From positions 20,014,149-20,078,148 of the forward strand of contig OX453276.1 in the NCBI GenBank assembly GCA_949710005.1: DNA of 64,000 nt. Direction: 5' to 3'. The notes beneath the pieces were generated by a model, which was given only the letters and a program-made list of their open reading frames with translations, did not search any database and was not told the origin of the DNA. The DNA is from Ricordea florida (Eukaryota; Cnidaria; Anthozoa; Corallimorpharia; Ricordeidae). Positions 1 to 12,500 of the stretch are shown here, one piece after another (position 1 is the stretch's first letter; every line of letters begins with the position of its first letter). Both the position numbers and the translations under genes were made by a program.

Positions 1-17
1 ACAATTTTGAAATATCT

Positions 18-39
<22 letters not shown>

Positions 40-49
<10 letters not shown>

Positions 50-372
50 ATCATGCTATTATTTGTTTTTAGTATAAATACTCAGGTGATTATACAAAAT
101 CGCGCGCTCTGATTGGTTCGCTATCTCGGATTATTGGCCGATAATCACCTCGACGAACAAAATGGCTGCCAGTCGTTCGCGCGCTTTTGATGAAATAGAA
201 CTTTTTCTCGTTGTAAAATGCTTTTCTCTTCTTTTTTGAAATAATCACCTGTGTATTTATACTAAAACAATTATTCGCCTTAGGCTCAGTGATTCTCGGT
301 GAATATTCACCTCGACTTCGTCTCGGTGAATATTCACCGAGAATCACTTCGCCTTCGGCGAATAATTGTTAA
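40..372. repeat. Inverted-repeat (MITE-like) sequence
   Basis: Arms at 71-93 and 241-263 are near-perfect inverted copies starting AGTATAAATAC. A second palindromic block at about 275-365 is built on CGGTGAATATTCACC. The arrangement looks like one or two nested non-autonomous DNA elements. Short reading frames here are not supported as genes. Confidence 0.55.
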
Positions 373-586
373 ATACTACTACTCGCAAAAGGTTTGTAAT
401 TTTCACATGTAGGTATTTCAAATTCAGTAGAAATACCACTGCTCTTAACCAATCAAATGACAGAAATTTCTCATGTAGTAGTATAAATCCTTAATTGCCC
501 TCCGGCCCATGCGATTACACATACGTATTGTGAGGATAGTTTCTAAAGAAACTGGTGCTGCGTTGGTGGGGAATTGAAACACAAGA

Positions 587-656
587 AATTGGGATAATCA
601 AACGAATTGATAAAGTAAGTTATACCATCGTAAGGTAAAAGGGAGGTGCTGACGTT
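587..656 (-). mobile_element. Penelope-like element 3' end fragment
   Basis: These roughly 70 bases closely match the terminal region of the Penelope-like element at 50,610-50,685, including the shared block GTAAGGTAAAAGGGAGGTGC. The match stops at the point where the longer copy enters a hammerhead-like core. It is probably a truncated element tail and carries no coding sequence. Confidence 0.6.
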
Positions 657-1530
657 GATAACCTTGTACAAAGCCGTGAAGAAATGCAATCTGAATCTTG
701 CAGGGCGGAGCATTATACGAAAGACAATTGCTCATAAACCATTGAGCTGGCTCCGAGTCATTTATGCCCGGTTCAAACGTCGAACTTCACATTTGCCGAA
801 TCTAGCGACAAAGAAATTGCTCTTAAAAAACACAGTCATTGAGTGTCCTACAACCTAACCAACATTTTGATAATCTTTATCTTGCGATGCCTTTTTGCAC
901 ATGGTCGAACTCTGGCATTCGATTTTTAAGACGAGCTGTTGTTTTGGCTCTTGGAAGAGTAAATAAACATAAGATGCATTGCTGATTACAAGGAATTCGA
1001 AAGTTAATATCAAATACACAGTGGACATGTGTCCGCTTTCTGTATCAGTGTCATTATCGAGGCAGTTTGCGAAAGTAAAAAATTCCGCCAAACTTCAAAC
1101 GTCGTGTGAGATATTATCCAGTAGCCTTAGTTCTAATATTAAACAATCAGTCAATAAGCGTCAAGTGTCTTTTTAAACATGTACATAATACCGCTAAACC
1201 ATTCTAACTGCCTTTCAAATGGCATGTACGTCATCAAAAAATGACTTCTCCGGCTACCAGTAATTCAAAAACTGTGGTTGGATATTAATCCATTGGTCGG
1301 GCTGTAATCACCTTATGTAACTTTAAACTCATTGAGCATGCACCTATTCATGCTCGCGAAATTCTACAATTTGCATTGAACCATTTTTAAAGAACATAAT
1401 CGTCTACTGGCACGGATGGACCACATCTGTAACCGTAGTACACAAACTGCCCTATGCTAGAGAGTAATGATTGTCTCAAAGTAGACAAAGTGATACTGCA
1501 GGCTTCTGCAACTATTGTCATATAAGTTTA
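657..1530. other. No gene recognised
   Basis: Only short frames without recognisable protein motifs are present on either strand. I see no tRNA, no clear repeat boundary and no splice-supported exon. Confidence 0.4.
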
Positions 1531-1913
1531 GCACTCAAAACCACCTGAGGTGGATCCGTCTTTGGTGGACCCAACCACTTCTGGTGGCTCCACCTCAGGT
1601 GGTTCTCATTCTTAAAAAAGAAAGAAAAAACTCTTCCTTTAGGGCAAAGTAACATTTTATTTTACACAGAAAAAACCAAGTTTTGTTTGCTATGTGAAAA
1701 CAATGATGTAGAACTTTGGAATTCCCTTTAAATTCAAATGACAAAAAAGACGATTTGTTGACATCAATAGATCATGTGGTTTGTGATGTCAAAAGCCGTC
1801 ACGTGAATATATGATAGACAGTTGTTTGGGAAGTTGATTTATGTTGGTTGCATTGCGACCAACTTGTTTTAAGCTTTAATCAACTAGGGTCCACCTCAGG
1901 TGGTTTTGAGTGC
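1531..1913. repeat. MITE with about 25-bp terminal inverted repeats
   Basis: The left end GCACTCAAAACCACCTGAGG (1531 on) is inverted at the right end (to 1913). The interior also holds inverted CCACCTCAGGTGG blocks. It is about 380 bp with no coding potential, so it is probably a non-autonomous DNA transposon. I did not find a convincing target-site duplication. Confidence 0.7.
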
Positions 1914-2994
1914 CAAACCCTACTCGCTATTTGAGCTAACTCCGAGAGCGGCGGTTTTAACATCGAATCCCCATTTTGAGACATTCTGCCCCCGACACTC
2001 TAGCAACTACGAATCCATTCACATTGAGAATCAATAAAGGGTATATATATACCTCTGTAAGAATTGAGACCACCTCTAAGGACCTCTTCTCCCGCCTGCA
2101 GCCTTGTTGACCGGCTCAAGAGATAACTTACACCTTGGTATGACCGAGGGAAAGTCGGAATGTGGTACTGCTAACGAACTATGCATATGTAGTGCATTCG
2201 AACATTTGTTGGCGAATACGTTTTTTGTTTGTGATTTTGTCATTAGTTGGACTCGGGTATTGATGGGCTCCTGTTGGACTTTATTTTCTTTTTATTTATT
2301 TTGGAAAGGCACATATGCAGCAACATCTCCGATCGAAGAAGATTCTACATAATTCCTTGCATACGCCAGTCGGTTAGCTGTTGTCAGTTACTACCGTTTT
2401 TTGTTCTTCGTAAACAGCAGCCTGTCCACTTAAACGTCCTCTGGAAGGTCATGTTGAGTGTATATCTGGGGGCTATTTCTAAGTAGTAAGAGTTCCTATC
2501 AGGAAGTCTACAACTCTGTTACTTTCAACAAGGTTTTCCTCTCCAGGCTTGAATTTAGGCATCTTGTAAACCTTTTTAATACGCCACGTTAGCGAAGAAT
2601 CAAAATGTTTCGGCTAAAATTAATATCACCGTTTATGATAGTCACGCACAGTTGATGTTAACTGGGTGGCACATTAGATAAACTAGTAAAACGCACTTAG
2701 ATTAACATAAACGCAGCCAATAAAATAGTCATTTTCCACCTCAGTTGAATGGCAGCTGAATGCTAATATGTATTAGCACATCCTGTCAGTAGGGACAGGT
2801 GTTCCACAAATTGTCGCTTCTGAGTACTGTCGGTTTTTTTTGCTCGGGGATAAACCTCTTTTCGAACAAACTGTCATTCCTTCAAGCACGATGGCATTTC
2901 CAAGCGAAACCTCAAGCAGATGAAGAATTTTAGCTGACATAATTTGTCAGCAATACCGGCGGATTCTGAGCTGAGGATTATTACTGTTACAGCG
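1914..2994. other. Upstream region of the receptor gene
   Basis: No ORF here has recognisable domains. The stretch lies immediately upstream of the proposed signal-peptide exon at 2995, so it probably includes promoter and 5' UTR. No specific element could be fixed. Confidence 0.35.
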
Positions 2995-3025
2995 ATGGCA
3001 GTCCTTATATGTGTATTGTTATCAG
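2995..3025 (+). CDS. Signal-peptide exon of the Ig-TIR receptor
   Basis: ATG at 2995 opens MAVLICVLLS, a short hydrophobic stretch, followed by a GGTAAGG donor at 3025/3026 in phase 1. The next Ig exon starts with hydrophobic residues (VTFQSRLAALLVQIS), so a signal peptide split across the intron is plausible. The assignment depends on phase, position and hydrophobicity only; another upstream exon could be used instead. Confidence 0.5.
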
Positions 3026-6000
3026 GTAAGGCCTATCACTTGTTTGACGAGTCGACTTTCTGCCGATATGAAAAGCAGATTTCTTCGTTTTAAATTTCTA
3101 GTGATATGAGAGCTAAAACTCACGTTCCAGGTAAAACAATGTCATAATACATTTTGTCGTCAATAGGCTTCAATGGCAAGTTAGCTATTTCTCAATATTA
3201 TTTTTTGGTCTTTGTGTGAATAAAAAACTGTTTGTTTTCAGCTGGTGATAAAAGCATACTAAATAAGCAACGCTTGCTAAATATTTAGGTTTTCAGTGGT
3301 GCATATTCGCCCGTATCGTGCCGATATCGGGCTTGGTAACTTAATCTATTCGTCGTGCATCAGTCTTAAAAATTTAAACACTTCTCACCATCAAGCTCTG
3401 CAAGAAGTGAAGAATTCCTCATTGTGAATCATGCCTAAGGAGCGGTTTTGTAGACTGACTGGTTTGCAGTTTTACAACCTAGAGAGCTTGCATGGTTTAC
3501 GAAAAAATGAACAACAGGAACCCGTCCATAAGGTAGAATCAGATAACATATCGTAGATTCATCGCATTATGTAAACTACAGAACTGCTCAGAATCTGGTC
3601 CGTTCGTTGTTACACATCATGTCTCGTATACAGACCATTCCAATGTGTTCATAAAGGACTACTGTGCCTTACAATTCCCACCATATTTTATACGAACAAG
3701 AATAAGAAAAGTTTTTTTCGCATCCCATGTCCTCTGATACCATCCTGGACTTGAAATGTTAAATAGGTACTAACTGAACTGCGGATAAACTAGTAAATGT
3801 ATATAGTCTATACATTCAAAAACATCATTTTCAAAAAAAAGCTAGCCAATGGTCTTTGAGACCGTGAGCTTGACAACCTCACCACTAAGAAATATATGTT
3901 TTTAGTACCTGTAACTACTTTTATTTAAGCTGCATTCCTTGGACATGACTGGGATGCACACATTTTATGAACGTAAACACAAGCCAACATATTCTTGTAT
4001 AGTTTACCGTAAACAACCACTACTCATGTCTGCAAATGATATAGTTAAGACAGAGAAAAGCCCTTTTAGTACTTTATTTTGAGAACCACTGAGTTGCTAT
4101 GTGCTCATTGTGTAAGCTTTATCATTGAAATTCCTTGTATTCATTGTATCATTTCAGTGACGTTTCAAAGCCGTTTGGCTGCATTATTGGTGCAAATCTC
4201 GGGACGTCCAGGACCTCTGAAGGAGTACCGCGGAGGGAATGTTACATTGAACTGTTCTGTTGTTATCGGTTCTGCTGATTATATCAACTGGACCAAAGGT
4301 GAACACCCTGTACAAACCAGATCCATATTGAACGACCCCAGACGAAACAAGACGTGGTCAGCTGTCATGTTTGATGACGTACGCGTGCACGATCGCGGTA
4401 ACTATACCTGTAGTGCCATCAGTCGAGTAAAACAGAACCTCTATGAGAAACATGCCTCAATCTTCCTCGAAGTCTACGGTAAGCTTCAGGCCACCATTTG
4501 CACATTGAAAATAACGCCTACGTATAGGGAACCAATCAGAGCGGGCGTTTGGTCTTTTCCAGGCGTTGTAGATATAAATACCCCCTGATACCCTTTCTAA
4601 TATTTGACACCACGTGACCTAAAATAGTCAATAAGATGGCGCGAAGATTAATCGTTGGGTTATAATTCAATATATTCGTAGTTTTAGTTGTCATACCGCA
4701 AAATCCGGCTCTTGTTAGAGTCACGAACGATACACTCATGAAAATCAATAGTCAAGAGGTGACTTTGGTCGTTCTTAGCATCGCTTTTGACGGTACGTTA
4801 ATCATAGCAAAACATTCTGTCAACACGTCTGAATGAGAAGCTCGGGTAATTCGGAGCTCGAGTGGCCTGTGGATGATTCAAGTCGTATTTTGCCAGTAGA
4901 GGTCAGCTGTGATCGTAGCCTCTGTCGATGAACCTTTCTTAATGCGTTTTAGTTGAGACTGTGGTGTTGATAACAGGGAAGTTGCATGGCTTGTGGGAGA
5001 TATGAAAAGTTAAGCTAGCCTCATCCTCTTGTAAGCTTCATGTCGCCAGCTCGTAGTATTCGTGCCTTTGTCCAACGTTGTGATTTATCGTTTATGTAGT
5101 GATGTTATCAGTTGTAAGGAAGAAAGGCCATAATGTGATTGGCTGTAAAGGCTCGTTGGTTATTGGATAGTTTTTGGCTAGTTCGATCTTCTTGTTCGTC
5201 GACCCCGTGTTAACCCAACTGAGTTATATTCCCATTGCTCAAACGCCTCAGTGAACTTGAAGTAAATGTTGGGAAAGTACAAAAAAGCCCAGATTTAATG
5301 GTAGTTGAGCGCTCAATCAGGTATGGTTCACCTCACTTACCAACGGTAAAAGAAGAATAGCAGAAGGGTGTGGCGGCAAGACACGGTGTTAAAACCTTCT
5401 AATTGAACAAGTGTTAAAGGGTGTTAGAGGTTCGCTGGTGAATTCACTGCGATCTTGCGGGGGGTGGGGTGGGGGTGGGGGTGAAGAAAGGAGTAACAAA
5501 CCTTACGCACAAACACGTGAAACAACACCAGAAAATTCGCAGCATTGAAGGCTCCCAACGCCTTTTCAGACTTGCTTTCCTTGCGTGTTTCCCATGTAAG
5601 CCATGAGTTGTCCTTTGTCCATCCTAGTTACTTGGCACAGCAGAAATGGTAGAGTCTCACATTTACCATAGTAAGCCCCTCTTCAAAACAAGGGAACTGA
5701 AATCTCGTGAATAAGTCGTTTGTACGATGCAGTAACTGTACCTGTTTTCATTGGTTTGCCACTGAATATTGTTTGCTCTGTTGAGCGGTTGAATACGACA
5801 TTGAAACTTAATACAGAATTGAATCAACTCCAAACAAGAACCACAAAGCAGGTGCCATGAAGACACTATCCAGTTGTATTAAACAACAATACAATCGAAC
5901 ACCACATTAATGCATCGTTTTTTCTAAACTTATGAAAATTGTCTTTAATTTTGATTGAGTGTTCTTAGATGCACCCAAAATAAAGGAATTCGAGGGCTAC

Positions 6001-6491
6001 AAAATGGTAAAAAGTGGAGATTCACCCAATTTCGTGTGCCAAGCCGGTCGTCGCTCACCAAGCCGCCTCGACGTGACCTGGTGGAAAGAAGACAAGAGGA
6101 TCCGTAATGGAGACGCTAGCAGGTCTTACATGGTCACACGTAGAGAACTAAGTGATGAAGTCTGGCTTTCTTTAAAGATACTAGCAGTTCAAGGAAGTCA
6201 TCAAGGGATTTACACATGCATTGCTAGAAATAAGATTGGGGAATACAATGCGTCATTTTTTCTTGCGGTAAAACGTAAGTTATTTCTTTCATCAGACATG
6301 GTTTGATGCTACACTGGCTTAAAATATGATGAGTGTAACTTAAAAAAAGTATTAAGGAGCTCCACAGCCAAACCTAATCACTCCTGAAGAAGACACTGGA
6401 CAGGAGTGTCAAAACTTTGGGTTAGTGACTTGTAGTTTATAAGTTACATTCATTATTTTGAACCAGCGACAGTTGACACTCAAATAAAGTA

Positions 6492-6522
<31 letters not shown>

Positions 6523-9500
6523 ATTGAACTATGTTTGATCGTCCTCCTTGTTGCAATGTGACCCAATGTGCAGATTCCTTTTAATGATTCCTTTTATCTT
6601 TATGGTTTACCAACAACAGTGGTTCAAGACCTATAGATATAGTCTAAATGAAATGCCTATGCGAATTACTTACTTAGGGGCAAGGGTTCTAAGTAACTTC
6701 AATGGACCATATCTCGCTGTTTTGTTCACGTCTCTGACTTTTTTTGTTTCAGGAGATCTTATCCTAGACCAAAGAAAGGAGATTATATCGTTACAGGGGA
6801 AAAATATCTCTCTAAAATGTGACTGTAACCAGAAAGAATGCAGAGATAGCTCTGCAACTTATTACTGGAGAAAAAAAGAATCGCAGGATATCCTGAGTAT
6901 ACCGTCGAGAAAGTTTAAAAGTTCAGTAAGACTTTCTTCCTTAGGCGTCACTTTTCACCTCACTATAGTGAATGTCTCTGTTGCTGACGAAGGAATTTAT
7001 TTGTGTGGAATCAACACTTCTTTGGGTTTCGATACGAAGGGAAGAACTCTGGTCGTCTTGACGAAAGGTTTGTCATCACAATTGATTACCCATAAAATAT
7101 CCATCACAGTACCATATAAGCTTGAAAAAAATGGGAAGTCATATAGACTAGCTGCGATCTTGGTATTCCCAGGAATAGAAATATGAAGATTTGTTAACAG
7201 GATTGGCAACCTTTGTGTATGCTACATGGTGGAACATAGTCATGATGTATATTTCATAGAGACGTTAATTCATAAAGGAAGTCAAATTTGTTCTCGAAGT
7301 CTACGGTAAGCTTCAGGCCACCATTTGCACATTGAAAATAACGCCCACGTATAGGGAACCAATCAGAGCGGGCGTTTGGTCTTTTCCAGGCGTTGTAGAT
7401 ATAAATACCCCCTGATACCCTTTCTAATATTTGACACCACGTGACCCAAAATAGTCAATAAGATGGCGCGAAGATTAATCGTTGGGTTATAATTCAATAT
7501 ATTCGTACTTTTAGTAGTCATACCGCAAAATCCGGCTCTTGTTAAAGTCACCAACGATACACTCATGAAAATCAATAGTCAAGAGGTGACTTTGGTCGTT
7601 CTTAGCATCGCTTTTGACGGTACGTTAATCATAGCAAAACATTCTGTCAACACGTCTGAATGAGGAGCTCGGGTAATGCGGAGTGGCCTGTGGATGATTC
7701 AAGTCGTATTTTGCCAGTAGAGGTCAGCTGTGATCGTAGCCTCTGTCGATGAACCTTTCTTAATGCGTTTTAGTTGAGACTGTGGTGTTGATAACAGGGA
7801 AGTTGCATGGCTTGTGGGAGGTATGAAAAGTTAAGCTAGCCTCATCCTCTTGTAAGCTTCATGTCGCCAGCTCGTAGTATTCATGCCTTTGTCCAACGTT
7901 GTGATTTATCGTTTATGTAGTGATGTTATCAGTTGTAAGGAAGAAAGGCCATAACTATTACAACCATAATTGGCTGTAAAGGCTTGTTGATTATTGGATA
8001 GTTTTTGGCTAGTTCGATCTTCTTGTTCGTCGACCCCGTGTTAACCCAACTGAGTTATATTCCCATTGCTCAAACGCCTCAGTGAACTTGAAGTAAATGT
8101 TGGGAAAGTACAAAAAAGCCCAGATTTAATGGTAGTTGAGCGCTCAATCAGGTATGGTTCACCTCACTTACCAACGGTAAAAGAAGAATAGCAGAAGGGT
8201 GTGGCGGCAAGACACGGTGTTAAAACCTTCTAATTGAACAAGTGTTAAAGGGTGTTTGAGGTTTGCTGGTGAATTCACTGCGATCTTGCGGGGGGGTGGG
8301 GTGGGGGAGGGGGTGAAGAAAGGAGTAACAAACCTTACGCACAAACACGTGAAACAACACCAGAAAATTCGCAGCATTGAAGGCTCCCAACGCCTTTTCA
8401 GACTTGCTTTCCTTGCGTGTTTCCCGTGTAAGCCATGAGTTGTCCTTTCTCCATCTTAGTTACTTGGCACAGCAGAAATAAAGAGTCTCACAGTTACCGT
8501 AGTAAGCCCCTCTTCAAAACAAGGGAACTGAAATCTCGTGAATAAGTCGTTTGTACGATGCAGTAACTGTACTTGTTTTCATTGGTTTGCCACTGAATAT
8601 TGTTTGCTCTGTTGAGCGGTTGAATACGACATTGAAACTTAATACAGAATTGAATCAACTCCAACCAAGAACCACAAAGCAGGTGCCATGAAGACACTAT
8701 CCAGTTTTATTAAACAACAATACGATCGAACACCACATTAATGCATCGTTTATTCTAAACTTATGAAAATTGTCTTTAATTTTGATTGAGTGTTCTTAGA
8801 TGCACCCAAAATAGAGGAATTTGAGAGCTACAAAATGGTAAAAAGTGGAGATTCACCGGAATTCGTGTGCGAAGCCGGTCCTCGCTCACCAAGCTTGAAC
8901 GTGACCTGGTGGAAAGAAGACAAGAGGATCCGTAATGGAGACGCTAGCAGGTCTTACATGGTCAAACCTTACGAAATAAGTAATGGAGTCAGGCTTTCTT
9001 TAAAGATACTAGCAGCTGAAGGAAGTCATCAAGGGATTTACACATGCATTGCTAGGAATAAGATTGGGGAATACAATGCGTCATTTTTTCTTGCGGTAAA
9101 ACGTAAGTTATTTCTTTCATCAGACATGGTTTGATGCTACGCTGGCTTAAAATATGATGAGTGTAACTTAAAAAAAGTATAAAAGGAGCTCCACAGCCAA
9201 ACCTAATCACTCCTGAAGAAGACACTGGACAGGAGTGTCAAAACTTTGGGTTAGTGACTTGTAGTTTATAAGTTACATTCATTATTTTGAACCAGCGACA
9301 GTTGACACTCAAATAAAGTTTAGCATTCCTTTATTCCTTTATTATTATTATTATTCCTTTTATCTTTATGCTTTACCAACAACAGTGGTTAAAGGCCTAT
9401 AGATATAGTCTAAATGAAATGCCTATGCGAATTACTTACTTAGGGGCAAGGGTTCTAAGTAACTTCAATGGACCATATCTCGCTGTTTTGTTCACGTCTC

Positions 9501-12500
9501 TGACTTTTTTTGTTTCAGGAGATCTTATCCTAGACCAAAGAAAGGAGATTATATCGTTAGAGGGGAAAAATATCTCTCTAAAATGTGACTGTAACCAGAA
9601 AGAATGCAGAGATAGCTCTGCAACTTATTACTGGAGAAAAAAAGAATCGCAGGATATCCTGAGTATACCGTCGAGAAAGTTTAAAAGTTCAGTAAGACTT
9701 TCTTCCTTAGGCGTCACTTTTCACCTCACTATAGTGAATGTCTCTGTTGCTGACGAAGGAATTTATTTGTGTGGAATCAACACTTCTTTGGGTTTCGATA
9801 CGAAGGGAAGAACTCTGGTCGTCTTGACGAAAGGTTTGTCATCACAATTGATTACCCATAAAATATCCATCACATTACCATATAAGCGATCTTGGTATTC
9901 CCAGGAATAGAAATATGGAGATTTGTTAACAGGATTGGCAACCTTTGTGTATGCTACATGGTGGAACATAGTCATGATGTATATTTCATAGAGACATTAA
10001 TTCATAAAGGAAGTCAAATTTGTTCTTTTTGGCAGATAATACTCCTCAGGCGAATCCTGCGGAACAAATAGTCTTTGTTGAGTCTCAGTCCATGGCGAGG
10101 CTGCAGTGTAATGTGAAATATCCAGTGATTTTGCAAGAACCTGCTACATTCTGGGCGCTGAATGGCTCCGTAATAAACACATACTTGCCACATTACGAGG
10201 ACTCAAGAGAGGGACCTGTGCTATTGGAGAAAAACAAAAGTTCGATAATTTTACAACTGCTCATCTATAATGTTACTGCTGGGAACGTCGGTCAGTACAC
10301 ATGTAGCTCCAACTTCACCACAGGCCTGCTACACGCCAGCATCACTCTTCGCCTGAAGGAAAAAATTAGTAAGCCTTGTACACTCTTGAGGGGGTTTCGG
10401 CAACCACAAAGGTTGCGCCGTAGACGTATTTGATTCATGTTCCACCTGAGTCAAAAAATTTGTTTTTGTCTAGCGATATCAGAATCATCATCTGATGCAA
10501 CATCTTGCAAATTTCAGTTAAAAAATTGTAAAATGTCATAATTAGCACAAACACAAAACATTCCTTTCATGTCGTCTGTGTGCTAAACTGTCTACAGCCT
10601 TGATACTCTCGTCTTGTTGTGGAACACAACAATGTTCCAAAAGAGACCTTGAGATACCCAGCCCCCTTCTTCTGTGTTTCTTGTTCGCCTTGCTTACGCT
10701 TTCTCTTTTGTTTTGATTATTTTACATTGCATCAACAGTTAGACTGTGAAAAGCCTAATTTCGATTTTGGGACTGCTCCAAAACTCCAAAGTGCGAGTCC
10801 TACTGTAATTCCAGGACGCGGCAAAATCGAAAATCGAAAATTTACAGGAATTCTGAAACAGGTGACTTGCCTCGTACACAGAACGGGCAAACCTAAGTTC
10901 TGGTACAAAAACCAGTAGCCGAGGTGAAAGGATGACGAGGCCTTTGAGTTTCCAATGGCGATAGCGCAGTCTGTATCAAAGGTTGCTTATTGTCGGACGG
11001 CGCAGAATAAGATTATGCAAACTTTTAATCTCAGGTAAAGAACACTCTGTTATTTGCAGCGCTTTTCGCTTGACTTCCAATCTCTTGTTATCGTTGTAGA
11101 AACCAACCAAAGCCCCAGATCAGACAGCAGCAGCAGCGTGTTGGTTGCTATATTGTCCGTTTCGGTGGGTGGAGCCAGCCTGGGTCTCGTTGTTTCACTT
11201 GTAGCTTATCGCTTTCGTCGAAACAAGCGAAATCTGGAGGACCTTTTTACTGGTAAGCTAATTTTGTAACAATTTCAATCAACGAATTGCAAACGATTCA
11301 ATATTTCAAAGTTAAGAGAGCGATAAGCACACATAATTGGAGCAAGAGAAAATGAGGTTAGAGAACGTATCTTTCATGCTGAGTTGTCTTATTGTGTTAA
11401 GGGGACAGAATCTTTTTTCATATCCGGACACTATTTTAATTGACCAATGGCTGATGTCCTTCTCATCGCGTGGTTGTAATTTCAATGCGCCATGTAGAAA
11501 CTGCGCAGCCATGGAACGAGATATAGATTCCGCGCAAAAAATAGATTCTGTCCCCCTATCATATCAGACGGGATTATCATCTCTTTCCTCATTTTCTTTA
11601 GATAGGAGTCAATGAAGAGGCCTTTAAAAGTTTCCCTCTTCTAACAAAAGAGATTGCAAAATTAGAACTAAAAGAAAAATTATAACCAAAAAACTTTCGC
11701 ATTATATTGCAACACTATTTACACTGCCGTGCAAAACAAAACACTGCAAAAAATACAACTATTCCTATGTAAGAAAGTGGTCTTTCGCTCGATTATTGGT
11801 AAGTTTACCAACTGTCAATACAAAACAAAATATACAAAAATATATAGAATGAAATAACAGCTAAAAATAATAGTGGTGGTGCAGTTAAGGGAGTTGGAAG
11901 TGCGACCCAATTATATTGGATTGAGAATGAAGTTGCTTAAAATGAAGGGTTTCTATTTTTTTCAATTCGACAAACAATTGTTGTTTAAATGTGAGGTTAT
12001 ATATTTTGGAATAGTGCTTAGTTTTCGTCGACGAATCTTGCCGCTCAAGTTGATTGGAGCGCTTTGTTTTTGGAGGGAAATTTCATCTGCCTTTGCCTTT
12101 CAGTAGTAGTGTCGGTATTACTCAAATAATGTTTGGGTAGTATACATTCGCGGGCTGGAATGTCGCGTCAACGCTTGAGTTTTTCCCTCTCAGGCAAACT
12201 TTCCTCCAGTGATCCAGTGTGTCTACGGAGTCGCTCATCCTGGATATGTTTGGGGTGTATTTGTTCCACAGGGTACATTTTTTAGTGGCCCAAACCGAGC
12301 CTCTGCTTGGTGTTTATTTTATTATACGCTAGCGCATGCCTCCTCTATCTTTTCTTCCATGGAATCGAGTCAAGCGACCTCACTGTTTTGCGGTCCGCAT
12401 AATGGTTGCAGGTTGTTTCGTCCTCACCGTAATTTTCTTTACGGAAGCTGTATCTACCATACTCCGCATCATGCTGCAAGGCTACAGCATCAGTGGGGCC

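Larger units (their letters stand above)
7294..10024 (+). repeat. Second copy of a 2.8-kb tandem duplication within the gene
   Basis: The sequence from about 4467 to 7293 is repeated here at an offset of about 2827 bases, including the last bases of the Ig1 exon (GAAGTCTACG plus donor), both introns and the Ig2 and Ig3 exons. The breakpoints fall at TTTGTTC|TCGAAG and TTTGTTC|TTTTTG. Intron identity is very high apart from small indels (for example the microsatellite at 6493-6522 versus 9340-9355), implying a recent event. The leftover Ig1 end at about 7294-7305 is too short to be an exon. Confidence 0.85.

Noticed and set aside
10619-10918. Candidate extra receptor exon
   Set aside because: No Ig hallmarks and no matching phase-1 splice sites; left as intron.
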